DNA of 64,000 nucleotides from Niastella yeongjuensis (GCF_900110245.1 NZ_FOCZ01000003.1:124001-188000), one strand, 5' to 3'. Counted from the stretch's first letter, positions 43,713-55,434 are shown. Made by a program: numbers and translations. Notes: generated from the sequence alone by a model not told the origin.

Positions 43713-43875
43713 GGCAGAAGGCAGAGGGCAGAAGGCAGAAAAAAATACATTGGATACCCGAAAGCAAATAGTAAAAAGCAAAACGCTGAACGTATAACCA
43801 ACGTTCAGCGTTTTGCTTTTTATGTCTTTTACCTATTGTCTTCTTCTCTCTGCCCTCTGCCTTCTGCCCTCTGCC
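43713..43875. repeat. Inverted heptamer element, GGCAGAA type (4+4 units) around a terminator
   Basis: Left array 43713-43740: GGCAGAA, GGCAGAG, GGCAGAA, GGCAGAA. Right array 43848-43875: CTCTGCC, CTCTGCC, TTCTGCC, CTCTGCC, the inverted orientation. The hairpin at 43773-43821 lies between them. The element fills the spacer between parC and the convergent gene at 43884. Confidence 0.85.
43773..43821. terminator. Bidirectional terminator, 21-bp stem
   Basis: Perfect complementary arms 43773-43793 and 43801-43821 (AAAAAGCAAAACG... and its inverse) with loop ATAACCA. A and T runs flank both strands. Confidence 0.9.
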
Positions 43876-43883
43876 CGCTTTCG

Positions 43884-44888
43884 CTAATGTCTCGAGATTC
43901 GCTTTTTGATCCGTACAGTGGCATTTTGAGTATACGAGCTGGAAAGAAATACCTCATACCGGGATATGCCATCAGTAACCACCATTAAGGCGGTATTCGG
44001 TGGAATACGGCCCAGGTTCTCCGCAAACAGACTCACCTCATTTACATCCTTGCTATTGTCGAGTGTAAGATAAATATTCACAGCGCGGGCGGTCAGTTCC
44101 TGGTGCGACATTACCGGTTGGCCATTCAGGAATACGGTAACGGTATCGCCGTCAATTTCGCCATTATCGTACAAACTGATACGTATGGAGTCGCTGGTTA
44201 TTTCCAGCTCTTTGGTATAAATGATCTTTCTACGGCTGAACTGGGCTACCAGGTTGCGTTCGCTGTTTGCATCAATGGCGCTGTCGGTGATCTTTATTGG
44301 GGCAATGCTGCTGGTGCCAATGACGGTTGCACTGTTGGGGGCGCCGTTTACAACAGGCATGCTGGTTTTCACCACCACATCTTCCCGTTGCGGCAGCCAG
44401 AAACGTTTGCCTACGACGCTGCTGCTAAGCATGCTATCGAGGTTTTTAGAGGCCACATCAAGGGTAAAACTGACCCGCATCTGGGGACAGGTATATTTGT
44501 ATCTGTCAATGGTAACAAATGAACCGCTCATAGAGCTTTTTACCTGGCTTACCCGCAGGGTGCCTTCAAAATCCATCATGCATTCGGCCCCGGTTTGGGT
44601 GTTCGTGGACCGATAGAACAGCATGGGCAGGTTTTTAATGCGTACCTGCCTGGTATTTTGGTCATAGGTGCCACGAACAAAAAAGCTTTGGTAAGAATCT
44701 TTGAAATAATAGGCAAAAACACCTTCTACCGAGTTGCCTTTTTGTTTTAACACCAGTTCAGTAAGATAGTTATTGTAAACGCCTTGCGCCATAACATCAG
44801 CCTTACCATACCAGGACCCCGATATCGATTGGGAAAAAGCAACCCTTCCGGTTACCAGTAATAAGAGTACCAAAATAATGCGTACCAT
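43884..44888 (-). CDS. Exported protein of unknown function
   Basis: A 334-residue protein with a signal peptide (IILVLLLLVTGRVAFSQ). The N-terminal half begins SISGSWYGKADV and contains a calycin-like GSW start and strand segments (VEGVFAYYFKD, MSGSFVTIDRY). The C-terminal part (SIRISLYDNGEIDGDTVTVF, LFAENLGRIPPNTALMVVTD) resembles small secreted beta-domains in Bacteroidota. No enzyme motif is seen. It is monocistronic, convergent with parC. A 539-bp gene-free stretch lies upstream. Confidence 0.7.
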   Translation of the reverse strand: MVRIILVLLLLVTGRVAFSQSISGSWYGKADVMAQGVYNNYLTELVLKQKGNSVEGVFAYYFKDSYQSFFVRGTYDQNTRQVRIKNLPMLFYRSTNTQTGAECMMDFEGTLRVSQVKSSMSGSFVTIDRYKYTCPQMRVSFTLDVASKNLDSMLSSSVVGKRFWLPQREDVVVKTSMPVVNGAPNSATVIGTSSIAPIKITDSAIDANSERNLVAQFSRRKIIYTKELEITSDSIRISLYDNGEIDGDTVTVFLNGQPVMSHQELTARAVNIYLTLDNSKDVNEVSLFAENLGRIPPNTALMVVTDGISRYEVFLSSSYTQNATVRIKKRISRH

Positions 44889-45217
44889 ATGTTAATTTAA
44901 GTAGAAAAATCAAGCCATGCAATTAATTGCAAATTCCTTAATACGAAATACGCCCGTTAAGTGTATGCCAGTGTTGGGTACTTAACGTTTTCTAAGCGGC
45001 CTATGGCTTGTTCCTGGGTGGGTGTTTTTCAATTGGATATTGTTCGGAAGGATACAGATTAAAGGTGTGCTATAACAAGCATGTTATGCCTTGGTACAAA
45101 AATATATCGCCGTTTTCAATTAACAGAGTGATGGTGGAAAATAAATTATGGACCGGGTTTTATTCAGTGGTGATGTCGTAGTTATACCATGGGTTGTTTG
45201 TGGATAATGCGAGAAAG

Positions 45218-45231
45218 GGCAGAAGGCAGAA
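45218..45231. repeat. Two GGCAGAA heptamers in the 44889-45427 gap
   Basis: Two contiguous GGCAGAA units. The rest of this gap shows only low-complexity AACCCTATCAACC-like sequence and a hairpin near smpB; no gene is supported. Confidence 0.5.
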
Positions 45232-45388
45232 AACCTCAACGCGGCCCTTCTAAGCCATGGCTTGCACCTCAATTAAGAACTTACAAACTAAAGAACTTAT
45301 TCCTCCATCAACCCTATCAACCATCCACTTTTAACCCAAATGTCTTTCCCTACACGATTAACTTGTTAACGCTATCAACCCTGCCTCG

Positions 45389-45414
45389 CCCGCCGAAGCC
45401 TTGGCGTAGGCGGG
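45389..45414. terminator. GC-rich hairpin downstream of smpB
   Basis: CCCGCC / GGCGGG outer stem with an inner GCC-TT-GGC stem. It lies 14 bp past the smpB stop codon with no T-tract, so it may be a REP-like hairpin rather than a classical terminator. Confidence 0.45.
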
Positions 45415-45427
45415 TCAACTGATCAAC

Positions 45428-45865
45428 TCACTTCAAATACCGCTTCAACTCCCTATCCGTATCCCGTGCTTTGATCGTTTCCCGTTTATCGTAATTCTTC
45501 TTTCCTTTTGCCAGGCCGATCTCCATTTTTACAAAGCCGCGCTCATTAAAGAAAACGCGCAATGGAATGATGGAGTAGCCCCTTTCTTTCATTTTGGCTT
45601 CCAGTTTCCGCAACTCTTTTTTGGTTAACAGCAATTTGCGTTCCCGAACTGCATCATGAATGTACAGGGAGCTGTGAGAGTACTGCGCAATGTGAAAGCT
45701 TTTGATCCACAGTTCGCCCCTGTGAAAAAAACAATAGCTGTCGTTGAAGCTGGCGCGACCGTCGCGTAATGATTTTACTTCCGAACCCACCAATACCATA
45801 CCCGCATCGTATTTGTCTTCGATGAAATAATCGTGGTAAGCCGAGCGGTTCCTGAGATCTGCCAT
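45428..45865 (-). CDS. smpB: SsrA-binding protein SmpB
   Basis: A 145-residue protein from ATG 45865, the normal SmpB length. It has AYHDYFIEDKYDAGMVLVGSEVKSLR, DSYCFFHRGELWI, the ERKLLLTKKELRKLE segment and a basic C-terminal tail (YDKRETIKARDTDRELKR), the tail that enters the ribosome decoding centre. SmpB carries tmRNA to stalled ribosomes for trans-translation. The frame stays open to 45949, but those 28 extra residues are encoded by the heptamer array and lack similarity to SmpB, so the later ATG is chosen. Confidence 0.93.
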   Translation of the reverse strand: MADLRNRSAYHDYFIEDKYDAGMVLVGSEVKSLRDGRASFNDSYCFFHRGELWIKSFHIAQYSHSSLYIHDAVRERKLLLTKKELRKLEAKMKERGYSIIPLRVFFNERGFVKMEIGLAKGKKNYDKRETIKARDTDRELKRYLK

Positions 45866-45872
45866 ATTCGAA

Positions 45873-45979
45873 GCAGGATGTAGGAAGTAAGAAGTATGAA
45901 GTAGGAGTTTGTCATTCGCGAACTCCGACATTTGTCGGGCCGCCTGCAATGAGTACTTTTCTTACTTCTTACCTCTTAC
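45873..45979. repeat. Inverted heptamer element, GTAGGAA type (5+3 units), upstream of smpB
   Basis: Left array 45873-45907: GCAGGAT, GTAGGAA, GTAAGAA, GTATGAA, GTAGGAG. Right array 45959-45979 inverted: TTCTTAC, TTCTTAC, CTCTTAC. Between them is a small hairpin CCGACA/TGTCGG. It begins 8 bp before the smpB start codon and fills the gap to accD. Confidence 0.8.
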
Positions 45980-46004
45980 TTTGGTTTCCTAATATTACGT
46001 TTTA

Positions 46005-46916
46005 CTAATTCTTAAACAAAGACAACACCGTAGCCAGTTTCTCCTTCATTTCCTTACGCGGAACTATGAAGTCCAGGAACCCATGTTCCAGTAAGAACTC
46101 GCTGCGTTGAAACCCTTCGGGTAAATCTTTTTTGATTGTTTCCTTAATTACGCGCGGACCGGCAAAACCGATCAGGGCGCCAGGTTCGGCAATATTCAAA
46201 TCACCGAGCATCCCAAACGAAGCCGAAATACCACCAAAGGAGGGGTCGGTTTGCAGGGAGATATAAGGAATTTTTGCATCTGTTAACTGCGATAATTTGC
46301 CCGACACTTTTGCCAGCTGCATCAGCGAATAGGCGCTTTCCATCATCCGGGCGCCACCTGATTTACAAATGATCATCAGGGGAATTCTTTCTTTTATGCA
46401 AACGTCGATAGCACGGGCTATACGTTCACCCATTACACTGCCCAGGGAGCCGCCGATGAATTCAAAATCCATACAACCTACCATAAAAGGTATGCCTTTC
46501 AGGTTCCCTTTCCCTATGCGAATGGAGTCGGTAATATCTGTCTTAGCCCAGATCTCTTCCAACCGTTTTCCATAATTCTTTAAATCGGTAAAATGGAGTT
46601 GGTCTTTGGAACGGATGTTCTCAAACAGCACCTCGTATTTATTATCGTCGAACAGAATTTCAAAATATTCGGCGCTGCCGATGCGATGATGGTGGTTGCA
46701 TTTAGGGCAAACGAATAGATTTTCCCGAAGTTCGGTCATGGTGCAGATATAGCCGCATTCGGGGCATTTGCTCCATAAACCTTCGGGTGTTTCTTTCTTT
46801 TCAGCGGTACTGGTTGTGATACCTTTCTTAATGCGTTTGAACCAGCTTCTCTTGGTTTCTTCACCGGTACCATCTTCGCCTGCTAAGTTGGCTTCAAAAT
46901 CCTCTTCCTGTTTCAT
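46005..46916 (-). CDS. accD: Acetyl-CoA carboxylase carboxyltransferase subunit beta
   Basis: A 303-residue protein. A zinc ribbon near residue 50 (CPECGYIC and CPKCNHH) is followed by the crotonase-like carboxyltransferase domain with [26 protein letters not shown], and [13 protein letters not shown]. It transfers carboxyl from biotin to acetyl-CoA, the first step of fatty-acid synthesis, with AccA as partner. AccA is not in the window. The protein is cytosolic. It lies upstream of smpB on the same strand, with the heptamer element between them. Confidence 0.93.
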   Translation of the reverse strand: MKQEEDFEANLAGEDGTGEETKRSWFKRIKKGITTSTAEKKETPEGLWSKCPECGYICTMTELRENLFVCPKCNHHHRIGSAEYFEILFDDNKYEVLFENIRSKDQLHFTDLKNYGKRLEEIWAKTDITDSIRIGKGNLKGIPFMVGCMDFEFIGGSLGSVMGERIARAIDVCIKERIPLMIICKSGGARMMESAYSLMQLAKVSGKLSQLTDAKIPYISLQTDPSFGGISASFGMLGDLNIAEPGALIGFAGPRVIKETIKKDLPEGFQRSEFLLEHGFLDFIVPRKEMKEKLATVLSLFKN

Positions 46917-47094
46917 TAAGTAGATTTAAAAGGGGCTAAAGATAGGGAATTTAACAAAATGAGTCCGAAACTCAATCTTTTATACCACCGTAACGTTAAA
47001 ACCGCCTAAGTATTTTACTGTATGAAAATCATTCTTTCGGCTGGTCAAACAGGGTAAGGCAGGATGGTTTTTACAGGAAAATTTTAACAGGGTG

Positions 47095-47136
47095 TTGATT
47101 TTTAAGCTTGCTGCGTTAAATTTGCGGCAAATTTAA
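47095..47136 (+). promoter_or_regulatory. sdh promoter with a near-perfect palindrome over the -7 box
   Basis: TTG at 47095-47097, then 19 bp, then TAAATTTG at 47117-47124, matching the Bacteroidota promoter consensus. A 21-bp palindrome, TTAAATTTGC-G-GCAAATTTAA, spans 47116-47136 with the -7 box inside its left arm. A second TAATTTTG box is at 47307-47314. The remainder of 46917-47382 holds no gene. Confidence 0.6.
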
Positions 47137-47382
47137 TAGCTGCCTTCAGCGATGGATTTTAAAAGCTCTTTGTTCTTTAACCTATCTCAATCTAATGCAG
47201 GTGTGCTTTATACCCCTTTAAAAAAAGTATAATTAATACCTGCGCCCTTAACCTTTTTTCAGATGAAACGTCCTTGGCAAATTTCATTATAGATAGAGGG
47301 CAATGATAATTTTGTCGGGCGCGATCACTGTTTGCTGGCAGGCTTACAGTGTGGATTATCGTATCAATTAATTCATTTTCGC

Positions 47383-48099
47383 ATGAAATGGTCTGCGTTC
47401 TTCACGTCTTCGGTAGGTAAAAAGTTAGTAATGGCATTTACCGGGTTGTTCCTGATCTCGTTTCTAATCGTTCACGCCGGGATCAATGCCTGTATCTGGG
47501 CAGATCTGGTGGATGACAGCGACAACGGTGAAATGTTCAACAAAGCGGCTCACTTTATGGGCTCTTCTTATGTGATCCGTATTATGGAAATTGGCCTCTT
47601 CATTGGCATCCTCGCTCACATTGTACAAGGGTACATGCTTGAATTACAAAACCGCGCCCGCCGCAAACAAGGTTATCAGGTGGCTATGGGCAGCAAAGGA
47701 AGCGCCTGGTACAGAAAGTCAATGGGCTTACTCGGTACGCTCATTCTGCTCTTCCTCATTATCCACATCAATAACTTCTGGGTTCCTTCCCGTATTACTT
47801 ACGCCTCTACGCTGGGCGAGGTAACTTACAATAACGGAGCACCCATTCACGATTTATACACCCGCATGCTGGTTGTCTTCTCAGAACCCTGGGAAGTGAT
47901 CTTATACATTGCCGCATGTTTTTCACTGGCCTGGCACCTGTTGCATGGTTTCCAGAGTTCTTTCAGAACCATTGGCGTGTACAACAAAAAATATGTTGCC
48001 ATGGCAAAAGGGGCCGGCGTTGCTTTCTCAATCATCATTTCAGTAGTGTTTGCATTGATGCCCATCAGTATCTATTTTGGTTGGGTGAACAATAATTAA
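47383..48099 (+). CDS. sdhC: Succinate dehydrogenase/fumarate reductase cytochrome b subunit
   Basis: A 238-residue membrane protein from ATG 47383 (the frame is open from 47332). Five hydrophobic segments are visible: FTGLFLISFLIVHAG, RIMEIGLFIGILAHIVQGY, LGTLILLFLIIHINNFWV, WEVILYIAACFSLAWHLLHG, and VAFSIIISVVFALMPISIY. The His in ILAHIVQ and the WHLLHGFQSSF motif are candidate haem ligands, as in the single-subunit, di-haem type of anchor. It passes electrons between quinone and SdhAB. The gene heads the sdhCAB operon. Confidence 0.9.
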   Translation: MKWSAFFTSSVGKKLVMAFTGLFLISFLIVHAGINACIWADLVDDSDNGEMFNKAAHFMGSSYVIRIMEIGLFIGILAHIVQGYMLELQNRARRKQGYQVAMGSKGSAWYRKSMGLLGTLILLFLIIHINNFWVPSRITYASTLGEVTYNNGAPIHDLYTRMLVVFSEPWEVILYIAACFSLAWHLLHGFQSSFRTIGVYNKKYVAMAKGAGVAFSIIISVVFALMPISIYFGWVNNN

Positions 48100-48177
48100 G
48101 AATAATAGTTAAGAAGTTCGTCAATTCAACCAATCATTCTGAACCGTCACGAAATTTAAAAACAAGAAATTCTAGAT

Positions 48178-50184
48178 ATGCTTAATTCAAAAATTCCCGC
48201 CGGGCAGTTAGATCTGAAGTGGACTGATTATAAGGGACATTGCAAACTCGTAAACCCCGCTAATAAACGCAAGCTGGAAGTGATCATCGTGGGAACCGGA
48301 CTGGCCGGTGCTTCGGCTGCTGCCTCCTTAGGTGAACTGGGATATAAAGTAAAAGCATTTTGTTTTCAGGATTCCCCCCGCCGTGCGCACTCTATTGCCG
48401 CCCAGGGTGGTATCAATGCCGCAAAAAACTATCAAAACGACGGTGACTCCGTTTTCCGTTTGTTCTACGATACTATTAAAGGAGGTGACTACCGTGCCCG
48501 TGAAGCCAACGTTCACCGCCTGGCTGAAGTGAGCGCAAACATCATTGACCAGTGTGTGGCACAGGGTGTTCCCCTGGCCCGTGAATATGGCGGCTTGCTC
48601 AGTAACCGTTCATTCGGTGGTACACAGGTACAACGTACGTTCTATGCCGCAGGTCAAACCGGTCAGCAGCTGCTGATTGGCGCTTACCAGGCCCTTGAAC
48701 GTCAGGTAGCCCTGGGTAATGTAACCATGTATACCCGCCACGAAATGCTGGATGTGGTATTGATAAAAGACAAAGACAAAGCTGGTAATGAAGTAGGTGA
48801 GGCCAAAGCCCGCGGTATTGTGGTGCGTAACCTGATCACCGGTGAACTCGAACGCCACTTCGGACATGCCGTGTTGTTATGTTCCGGTGGTTATGGCAAC
48901 GTATTTTACTTAAGTACGAATGCCATGGGCAGCAACGTAACCGCTGCCTGGAAAGCACACCGCAAAGGCGCTTATTTTGGCAACCCCTGTTATACCCAAA
49001 TTCACCCCACCTGTATTCCGGTGAGTGGCGACCACCAGTCGAAGCTGACGCTGATGTCAGAATCGCTGCGTAACGACGGCCGCATTTGGGTTCCTAAAAA
49101 ACAGAACGACAACCGCAAACCAAGCGAGATCCCTGAAGAAGAAAGAGATTATTACCTCGAAAGAAGATATCCCGCCTTCGGTAACCTGGTACCACGCGAC
49201 GTGGCCAGCCGTGCTGCCAAAGAGCGTTGTGATGCCGGTTATGGCGTAGGTTCAAGCAAACAGGCCGTTTACCTCGATTACGCCAATGCCATCGAGCGCT
49301 ATGGTAAGATCGAGTGCGGTAAACTGGGTATTGACCATCCTTCTGCAGAAGTGATCCGCAAACACGGTCTGGATGTAGTAAAAGAGAAATACGGTAACCT
49401 GTTCGATATGTATGAAAAGATTACCGGTGAAAACCCATACGAAGTGCCCATGCGTATTTACCCTGCAGTGCACTACACCATGGGTGGTTTGTGGGTTGAT
49501 TACGAACTGATGACCACCGTGCCTGGTTTATATGCACTGGGTGAAGCCAACTTCAGCGACCACGGCGCCAACCGCCTGGGAGCCTCTGCCCTGATGCAGG
49601 GATTGGCCGATGGGTACTTTGTAATTCCTTATACCATTGGTAACTACCTGGCCGATGAAATTTCTACCAAAGCCATTTCATTGGATCATCCTGAATTCGT
49701 AAAATCAGAAAAAGAAGTACGCGACCGCATAGAAAAACTGATGGGTATCAAAGGATCGCAATCAGTTGAAAGTTTCCATAAACGCCTTGGAAAGATCATG
49801 TGGGATAAATGCGGTATGGCCCGGAACGCGCAAGGGTTGCAGGAAGCCATCACCGAAATTCAACAACTGAAAAAAGAATTCTGGAGCGATGTGCGCATCC
49901 CCGGTGGTGTTGGTGAAATGAACCCCGAACTGGATAAAGCGAACCGTGTAGCCGACTTTATTGAGCTGGGTGAGTTGATGTGTAAAGACGCGCTCAACCG
50001 CAGGGAAAGCTGTGGCGGCCACTTCCGCGAAGAGTCACAGACCGAAGAAGGCGAAGCAAAACGCGATGATTCCCAATTCCAGTATGCATCTGCCTGGGAA
50101 TTCAAAGGCGAAAGCGACTGGCAGTTGCACAAAGAAGAGTTGATCTTTGAACTGGCAAAACCAACTCAGCGCAATTATAAATAA
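48178..50184 (+). CDS. sdhA: Succinate dehydrogenase/fumarate reductase flavoprotein subunit
   Basis: A 668-residue flavoprotein with a [17 protein letters not shown] dinucleotide motif, the [14 protein letters not shown] motif around the covalent FAD His, and a [12 protein letters not shown] substrate-site region. [13 protein letters not shown] segment and an [17 protein letters not shown] segment follow. It oxidises succinate to fumarate (or the reverse) in the TCA cycle at the inner membrane. It lies 78 bp after sdhC and 32 bp before sdhB. The length and the Bacteroidota-type B-class organisation are normal. Confidence 0.95.
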   Translation: MLNSKIPAGQLDLKWTDYKGHCKLVNPANKRKLEVIIVGTGLAGASAAASLGELGYKVKAFCFQDSPRRAHSIAAQGGINAAKNYQNDGDSVFRLFYDTIKGGDYRAREANVHRLAEVSANIIDQCVAQGVPLAREYGGLLSNRSFGGTQVQRTFYAAGQTGQQLLIGAYQALERQVALGNVTMYTRHEMLDVVLIKDKDKAGNEVGEAKARGIVVRNLITGELERHFGHAVLLCSGGYGNVFYLSTNAMGSNVTAAWKAHRKGAYFGNPCYTQIHPTCIPVSGDHQSKLTLMSESLRNDGRIWVPKKQNDNRKPSEIPEEERDYYLERRYPAFGNLVPRDVASRAAKERCDAGYGVGSSKQAVYLDYANAIERYGKIECGKLGIDHPSAEVIRKHGLDVVKEKYGNLFDMYEKITGENPYEVPMRIYPAVHYTMGGLWVDYELMTTVPGLYALGEANFSDHGANRLGASALMQGLADGYFVIPYTIGNYLADEISTKAISLDHPEFVKSEKEVRDRIEKLMGIKGSQSVESFHKRLGKIMWDKCGMARNAQGLQEAITEIQQLKKEFWSDVRIPGGVGEMNPELDKANRVADFIELGELMCKDALNRRESCGGHFREESQTEEGEAKRDDSQFQYASAWEFKGESDWQLHKEELIFELAKPTQRNYK

Positions 50185-50216
50185 ATTCTAAATTCCCTAA
50201 TTAACACGTTTATATA

Positions 50217-50981
50217 ATGGAGCACTATAATATGAATCTTACCCTGAAAGTCTGGAGACAAAAGAGTAGCAAGGAGCAGGGCAGATTTGAGACATACCAG
50301 GTAAGCGATATTTCCTCAGAAATGTCTTTTTTGGAAATGATTGATGTGCTGAATGAGCGACTGATAAAAGAAGGAAAAGACCCTATTGCATTCGACCACG
50401 ATTGCCGCGAAGGCATTTGCGGTGCCTGCTCAATGTATATTAATGGCCGCCCACATGGCCCCTGGCATGCCAATACCACCTGTCAGCTGCACATGCGTGC
50501 CTACAAAGATGGCGACACCATCGTGGTAGAGCCCTGGCGTGCCAACAGCTTCCCGGTTATCAAAGACCTGGTAGTTGACCGCACTGCATTCGATCGCATT
50601 GTACAGGCTGGTGGATATATCTCCGTAAATACCGGTAATGCCGTTGATGCCAACGCCATGCTCATCGAGAAAGATAAGGCGGATGCGGCTTTCGCTGCTG
50701 CTGCCTGTATCGGATGCGGCGCCTGCGTAGCGGCTTGTAAAAACAGCTCAGCCATGCTGTTCCTGTCGGCCAAGGTATCGCACCTGGCACTGTTGCCACA
50801 GGGCGAACCCGAGCGCAAATCACGCGTGTTGAACATGGTTCAGCAAATGGATAAGGAAGGATTCGGTTCCTGCACCTTTACCGAGGCTTGTGAAGCCGTT
50901 TGTCCCAAAGAGATCTCTGTGACAAATATCTCCCGCCTCAATAAAGAATACATAATCGCCGGTTTAACCGAGGATAAATAG
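50217..50981 (+). CDS. sdhB: Succinate dehydrogenase/fumarate reductase iron-sulfur subunit
   Basis: A 254-residue protein with the three cluster motifs: [2Fe-2S] [19 protein letters not shown] with a later Cys in TTCQL, then [15 protein letters not shown] and [15 protein letters not shown] for the [4Fe-4S] and [3Fe-4S] clusters. It carries electrons from SdhA FAD to the quinone site in SdhC. ATG 50217 is used; an in-frame ATG 15 bp later is possible. It is the last gene of sdhCAB, followed by a terminator. Confidence 0.95.
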   Translation: MEHYNMNLTLKVWRQKSSKEQGRFETYQVSDISSEMSFLEMIDVLNERLIKEGKDPIAFDHDCREGICGACSMYINGRPHGPWHANTTCQLHMRAYKDGDTIVVEPWRANSFPVIKDLVVDRTAFDRIVQAGGYISVNTGNAVDANAMLIEKDKADAAFAAAACIGCGACVAACKNSSAMLFLSAKVSHLALLPQGEPERKSRVLNMVQQMDKEGFGSCTFTEACEAVCPKEISVTNISRLNKEYIIAGLTEDK

Positions 50982-51002
50982 TTCTGAATTAAAAGGATCT
51001 AC

Positions 51003-51057
51003 AGGGTTGACAAAGTGGAAGTGGTAATACCGCTTCACCCTGTCAACCCTCTTTTTT
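51003..51057 (+). terminator. Terminator of the sdh operon
   Basis: Outer 10-bp stem AGGGTTGACA / TGTCAACCCT, with an inner pairing region that includes GT pairs, then CTTTTTTT. It lies 22 bp past sdhB. Confidence 0.85.
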
Positions 51058-51226
51058 TGTACCATAGAAAGCTCCTGTTAGAATCAGATTAGGATTACCA
51101 CCAGTGGTGCAAAAACTTTATTACATGTGTAGGGGTTACAGAAGTTTTCAGGTTATATAGAAGCAACCAATTTATAAAACCAAAAAGGCCCGGTTAAATT
51201 GTACCATTTAGCCTTGCTTGTCGTGT

Positions 51227-52732
51227 ATGCAACGTAAAGATTTGTACCTAGTAGGGATTCTTGTGCTTATTTTACTCTTCATTTTCCTGCCTCTTTTTTA
51301 CAGCAACTACATCTTCATGGACGAGATCTTTCAGCTTTGGGGTTACAAGGCTGTCCCCGGTTTTTATATGTTCGTGGATGAAGGACGCTACCTGACCGAA
51401 GAATTGATAGGCTGGCTAACGAAAAAGATTGATACCATCCACGATATGATGTACTTACGGTGGTTCTCCCTGTTTGGCTGGATGTTGTGTTTGCCCGTTT
51501 GGTATGCCATCATTAAAAAGGAGACAGACAACGTTCCCCAATATAAATACCTGCCGTTTTTTACCTGTTTATACCTGATCACCAACCCTTCTTTTTTGGT
51601 GGCTGTTCAATGGTCTTCCTGTTTACAGTTTTTTATCTCAGATACGGCCTGCGTACTGGCAGGTGCCCTGGTCATAAACAGCCTTCGTTCCAAAGACAAA
51701 GTAGACAACTTCTTGTGGGCCAGCTTTTTTTCGTTATTGTTAGGTGTTCCAGCTATGTTTTTATACCAGGGATCATGGGCCTGTTTTCTGATCCCCTTTC
51801 TCCTGTATTTCGTTAACCCGTTGAACAGCAATAAAGACAAGGTGCTGATAAGAGGGGCAATCGTTCATTTTGCCGTATACGCGGCCTATTTTGTCGTTTA
51901 TAAGGCCAGCTTCCTTTATTTTTTTAACGGCATTCCGGAAGACCCGCGAAACAAGGTGTATATAGACCCATTTGGAAAAATGGCTTTCTTTTTGGCCCGT
52001 CCGTTGGAACGAAGTTTCCGTTTTACCCTGCTCACCGAAGAAACAAGTCCTTTTTCGAAGGTCTGGTATGCATTGTCGGTGTTAAGCATGGGGCTGTTGA
52101 CGTTGAAACGGTTTGGTAAAGAAAAAAGAGTGCAGGCTGTCAAACACCTGGCGATCCTATTTTTCGGTTTTGGGATAGTATCCTATTTACCTGGTTTGCT
52201 GATCAAAGAAAACTTTAACTCCAACAGGACCATGTTTGCATTGAACCTGGTGGTGTTCATCTATTGTCTTGAAATGGCATTGTTCTACATAAAGAACAAA
52301 CTGTTCTTACAAATAGGAGGCGCAGCCGTTATGGTGTTTTTCATATTCTGTGGCCGTTTTAACTTTTATCAGGGTTTTGCACGGCCGTTAACGGAGGAAA
52401 CGACAGCGCTTAAAGATTACTTCAAAGAACACTATAACAGCAACATTAAAACCGTTCATTGGATCCGTCCGGACGGGGACGCGTTCGTCAAAAAATTCCA
52501 TATAAACCGGTCCATGGACGAATACGGGATGCCAAGCAGTTTATTTGTTTGGGTGCCTGATCCTATGAGTAAACAGCTGGTTTACGAAATAACTGGCAAC
52601 AGACAGCTGGCTTCCAGTCTCCAGATAAAGCAATGGCCCAATGAAAATGAATACAAAAAATCGGGCGAAAAAGCCGACAGTAGCGTATTAGTGGTTGATA
52701 CAAAGGAAATTATAGCGAATTTAAAGCCCTGA
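51227..52732 (+). CDS. Multi-pass membrane protein, GtrII-like glycosyltransferase candidate
   Basis: A 501-residue protein from ATG 51227 (a TTG at 51218 is in the same frame). About ten hydrophobic helices are visible. The first periplasmic loop has acidic residues and the pattern NYIFMDEIFQLWGYKA, DEGRYLTEELIGWL, like the first loop of GT-C-fold enzymes of the GtrII type, which move sugars from polyprenyl phosphate. The C-terminal 90 residues are soluble. The GtrII call is by loop pattern only; other GT-C membrane proteins are possible. The gene stands alone between sdhB and the ABC-F gene. Confidence 0.5.
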   Translation: MQRKDLYLVGILVLILLFIFLPLFYSNYIFMDEIFQLWGYKAVPGFYMFVDEGRYLTEELIGWLTKKIDTIHDMMYLRWFSLFGWMLCLPVWYAIIKKETDNVPQYKYLPFFTCLYLITNPSFLVAVQWSSCLQFFISDTACVLAGALVINSLRSKDKVDNFLWASFFSLLLGVPAMFLYQGSWACFLIPFLLYFVNPLNSNKDKVLIRGAIVHFAVYAAYFVVYKASFLYFFNGIPEDPRNKVYIDPFGKMAFFLARPLERSFRFTLLTEETSPFSKVWYALSVLSMGLLTLKRFGKEKRVQAVKHLAILFFGFGIVSYLPGLLIKENFNSNRTMFALNLVVFIYCLEMALFYIKNKLFLQIGGAAVMVFFIFCGRFNFYQGFARPLTEETTALKDYFKEHYNSNIKTVHWIRPDGDAFVKKFHINRSMDEYGMPSSLFVWVPDPMSKQLVYEITGNRQLASSLQIKQWPNENEYKKSGEKADSSVLVVDTKEIIANLKP

Positions 52733-52751
52733 TGGCCGGAAAGCGGTATAA

Positions 52752-54443
<1,692 letters not shown>

Positions 54444-54459
54444 ATAAATAATATAGTGG

Positions 54460-54497
54460 AAGCCCTTCCGATGCATCGGAAGGGCTTTTGTTTTTTA
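54460..54497 (+). terminator. Terminator of the ABC-F gene
   Basis: A perfect palindrome with 14-bp half-sites (AAGCCCTTCCGATG and its inverse), followed by TTGTTTTTT, 17 bp past the stop codon. Confidence 0.9.
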
Positions 54498-54568
54498 TAT
54501 CCCGGTCCCATCCCTTATCTTTAGAGCACCCGATAATAAGAAATCAGACACCTCTCTAACGAATACAT

Positions 54569-55288
54569 ATGGGCACAACTGGCTGGGGAAATTTCTGGCA
54601 AGATCAGCGGAAATCGTTTTATGCAGTCATGAAAATGGCTACCGGTTACTTTGTATCGAAGTTTGCGAAACAGTATCCGCTACAACCAGCCGATGAAATT
54701 TTCGATTATGGATGCGGACCCGGTTTTGTGGCCGACTCCCTTTCTGGCAAATTGCAGGTTACCGGAGCAGATATCAATGATTTCTTTATAGAAGAATGTC
54801 GCAAAAACCATCCAGCCTCCCGCTTCTTTCTTATCTCAACAGACACTGCCGCCAATAAAAAAATACTGGAAGAAACGCTGAACGGAAAGCAATTCGATTA
54901 CATCCTGCTTTTAAGCATCATACAATACTTTAAAAGTACCGATGACCTCAACGAGGTGATCGGCCTGCTGCGTACTTATTTAAAACCACAGGGCAAACTC
55001 ATCATTGCCGATGTGCTGGATGAAAACACTTCCTCCAAAAAAGATGCGGTTTCGCTCTTTGTTCATTGTATAAAAAAGGGAAGGATAGGAGCCTTTGTGG
55101 GTTTTATCTCCTACCTGTTGTCTTCAGATTACCGTAAAATTTCAAGACAGAATAAACTGCTGCTTGTCTCCGAACAAACCATTCGCAGCATTGCCAGCCG
55201 GTATGGGTTCTATTGTGAAAAGGTGAATGGACTTACCCTTCAAAAATCCCGCTCCAATTATATCCTGGGTCACGCTTCGGTAAAATGA
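54569..55288 (+). CDS. Class I SAM-dependent methyltransferase
   Basis: A 239-residue protein. The SAM-binding motif I is IFDYGCGPGFVADSL (near residue 48), with the acidic end of strand 2 in VTGADINDFF. The segments FDYILLLSIIQYF and YLKPQGKLIIADVL are motifs IV and VI of the class I fold. The N-terminal GTTGWGNFWQDQRKSFYAVM is an acceptor-binding helix region with no clear match. The substrate is unknown. It is monocistronic and has no membrane segment. Confidence 0.85.
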   Translation: MGTTGWGNFWQDQRKSFYAVMKMATGYFVSKFAKQYPLQPADEIFDYGCGPGFVADSLSGKLQVTGADINDFFIEECRKNHPASRFFLISTDTAANKKILEETLNGKQFDYILLLSIIQYFKSTDDLNEVIGLLRTYLKPQGKLIIADVLDENTSSKKDAVSLFVHCIKKGRIGAFVGFISYLLSSDYRKISRQNKLLLVSEQTIRSIASRYGFYCEKVNGLTLQKSRSNYILGHASVK

Positions 55289-55434
55289 TCGGTGCAAACC
55301 AGTAACAGATCGATAAAATATCATTTCATGCAATAAATGCTAACTTTAAGCGCTATGGTTACCAAACCACCGGCTTTTCAATTGAAACCGTATACCCCTC
55401 TTTTGAAAGGGCGGCCATAAAAAATCAAACTAGG

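Noticed and set aside
45189-45422. 77-codon open frame downstream of smpB
   Set aside because: It is built from GGCAGAA heptamers and low-complexity AACCCTATCAACC-like sequence, and runs into a hairpin.
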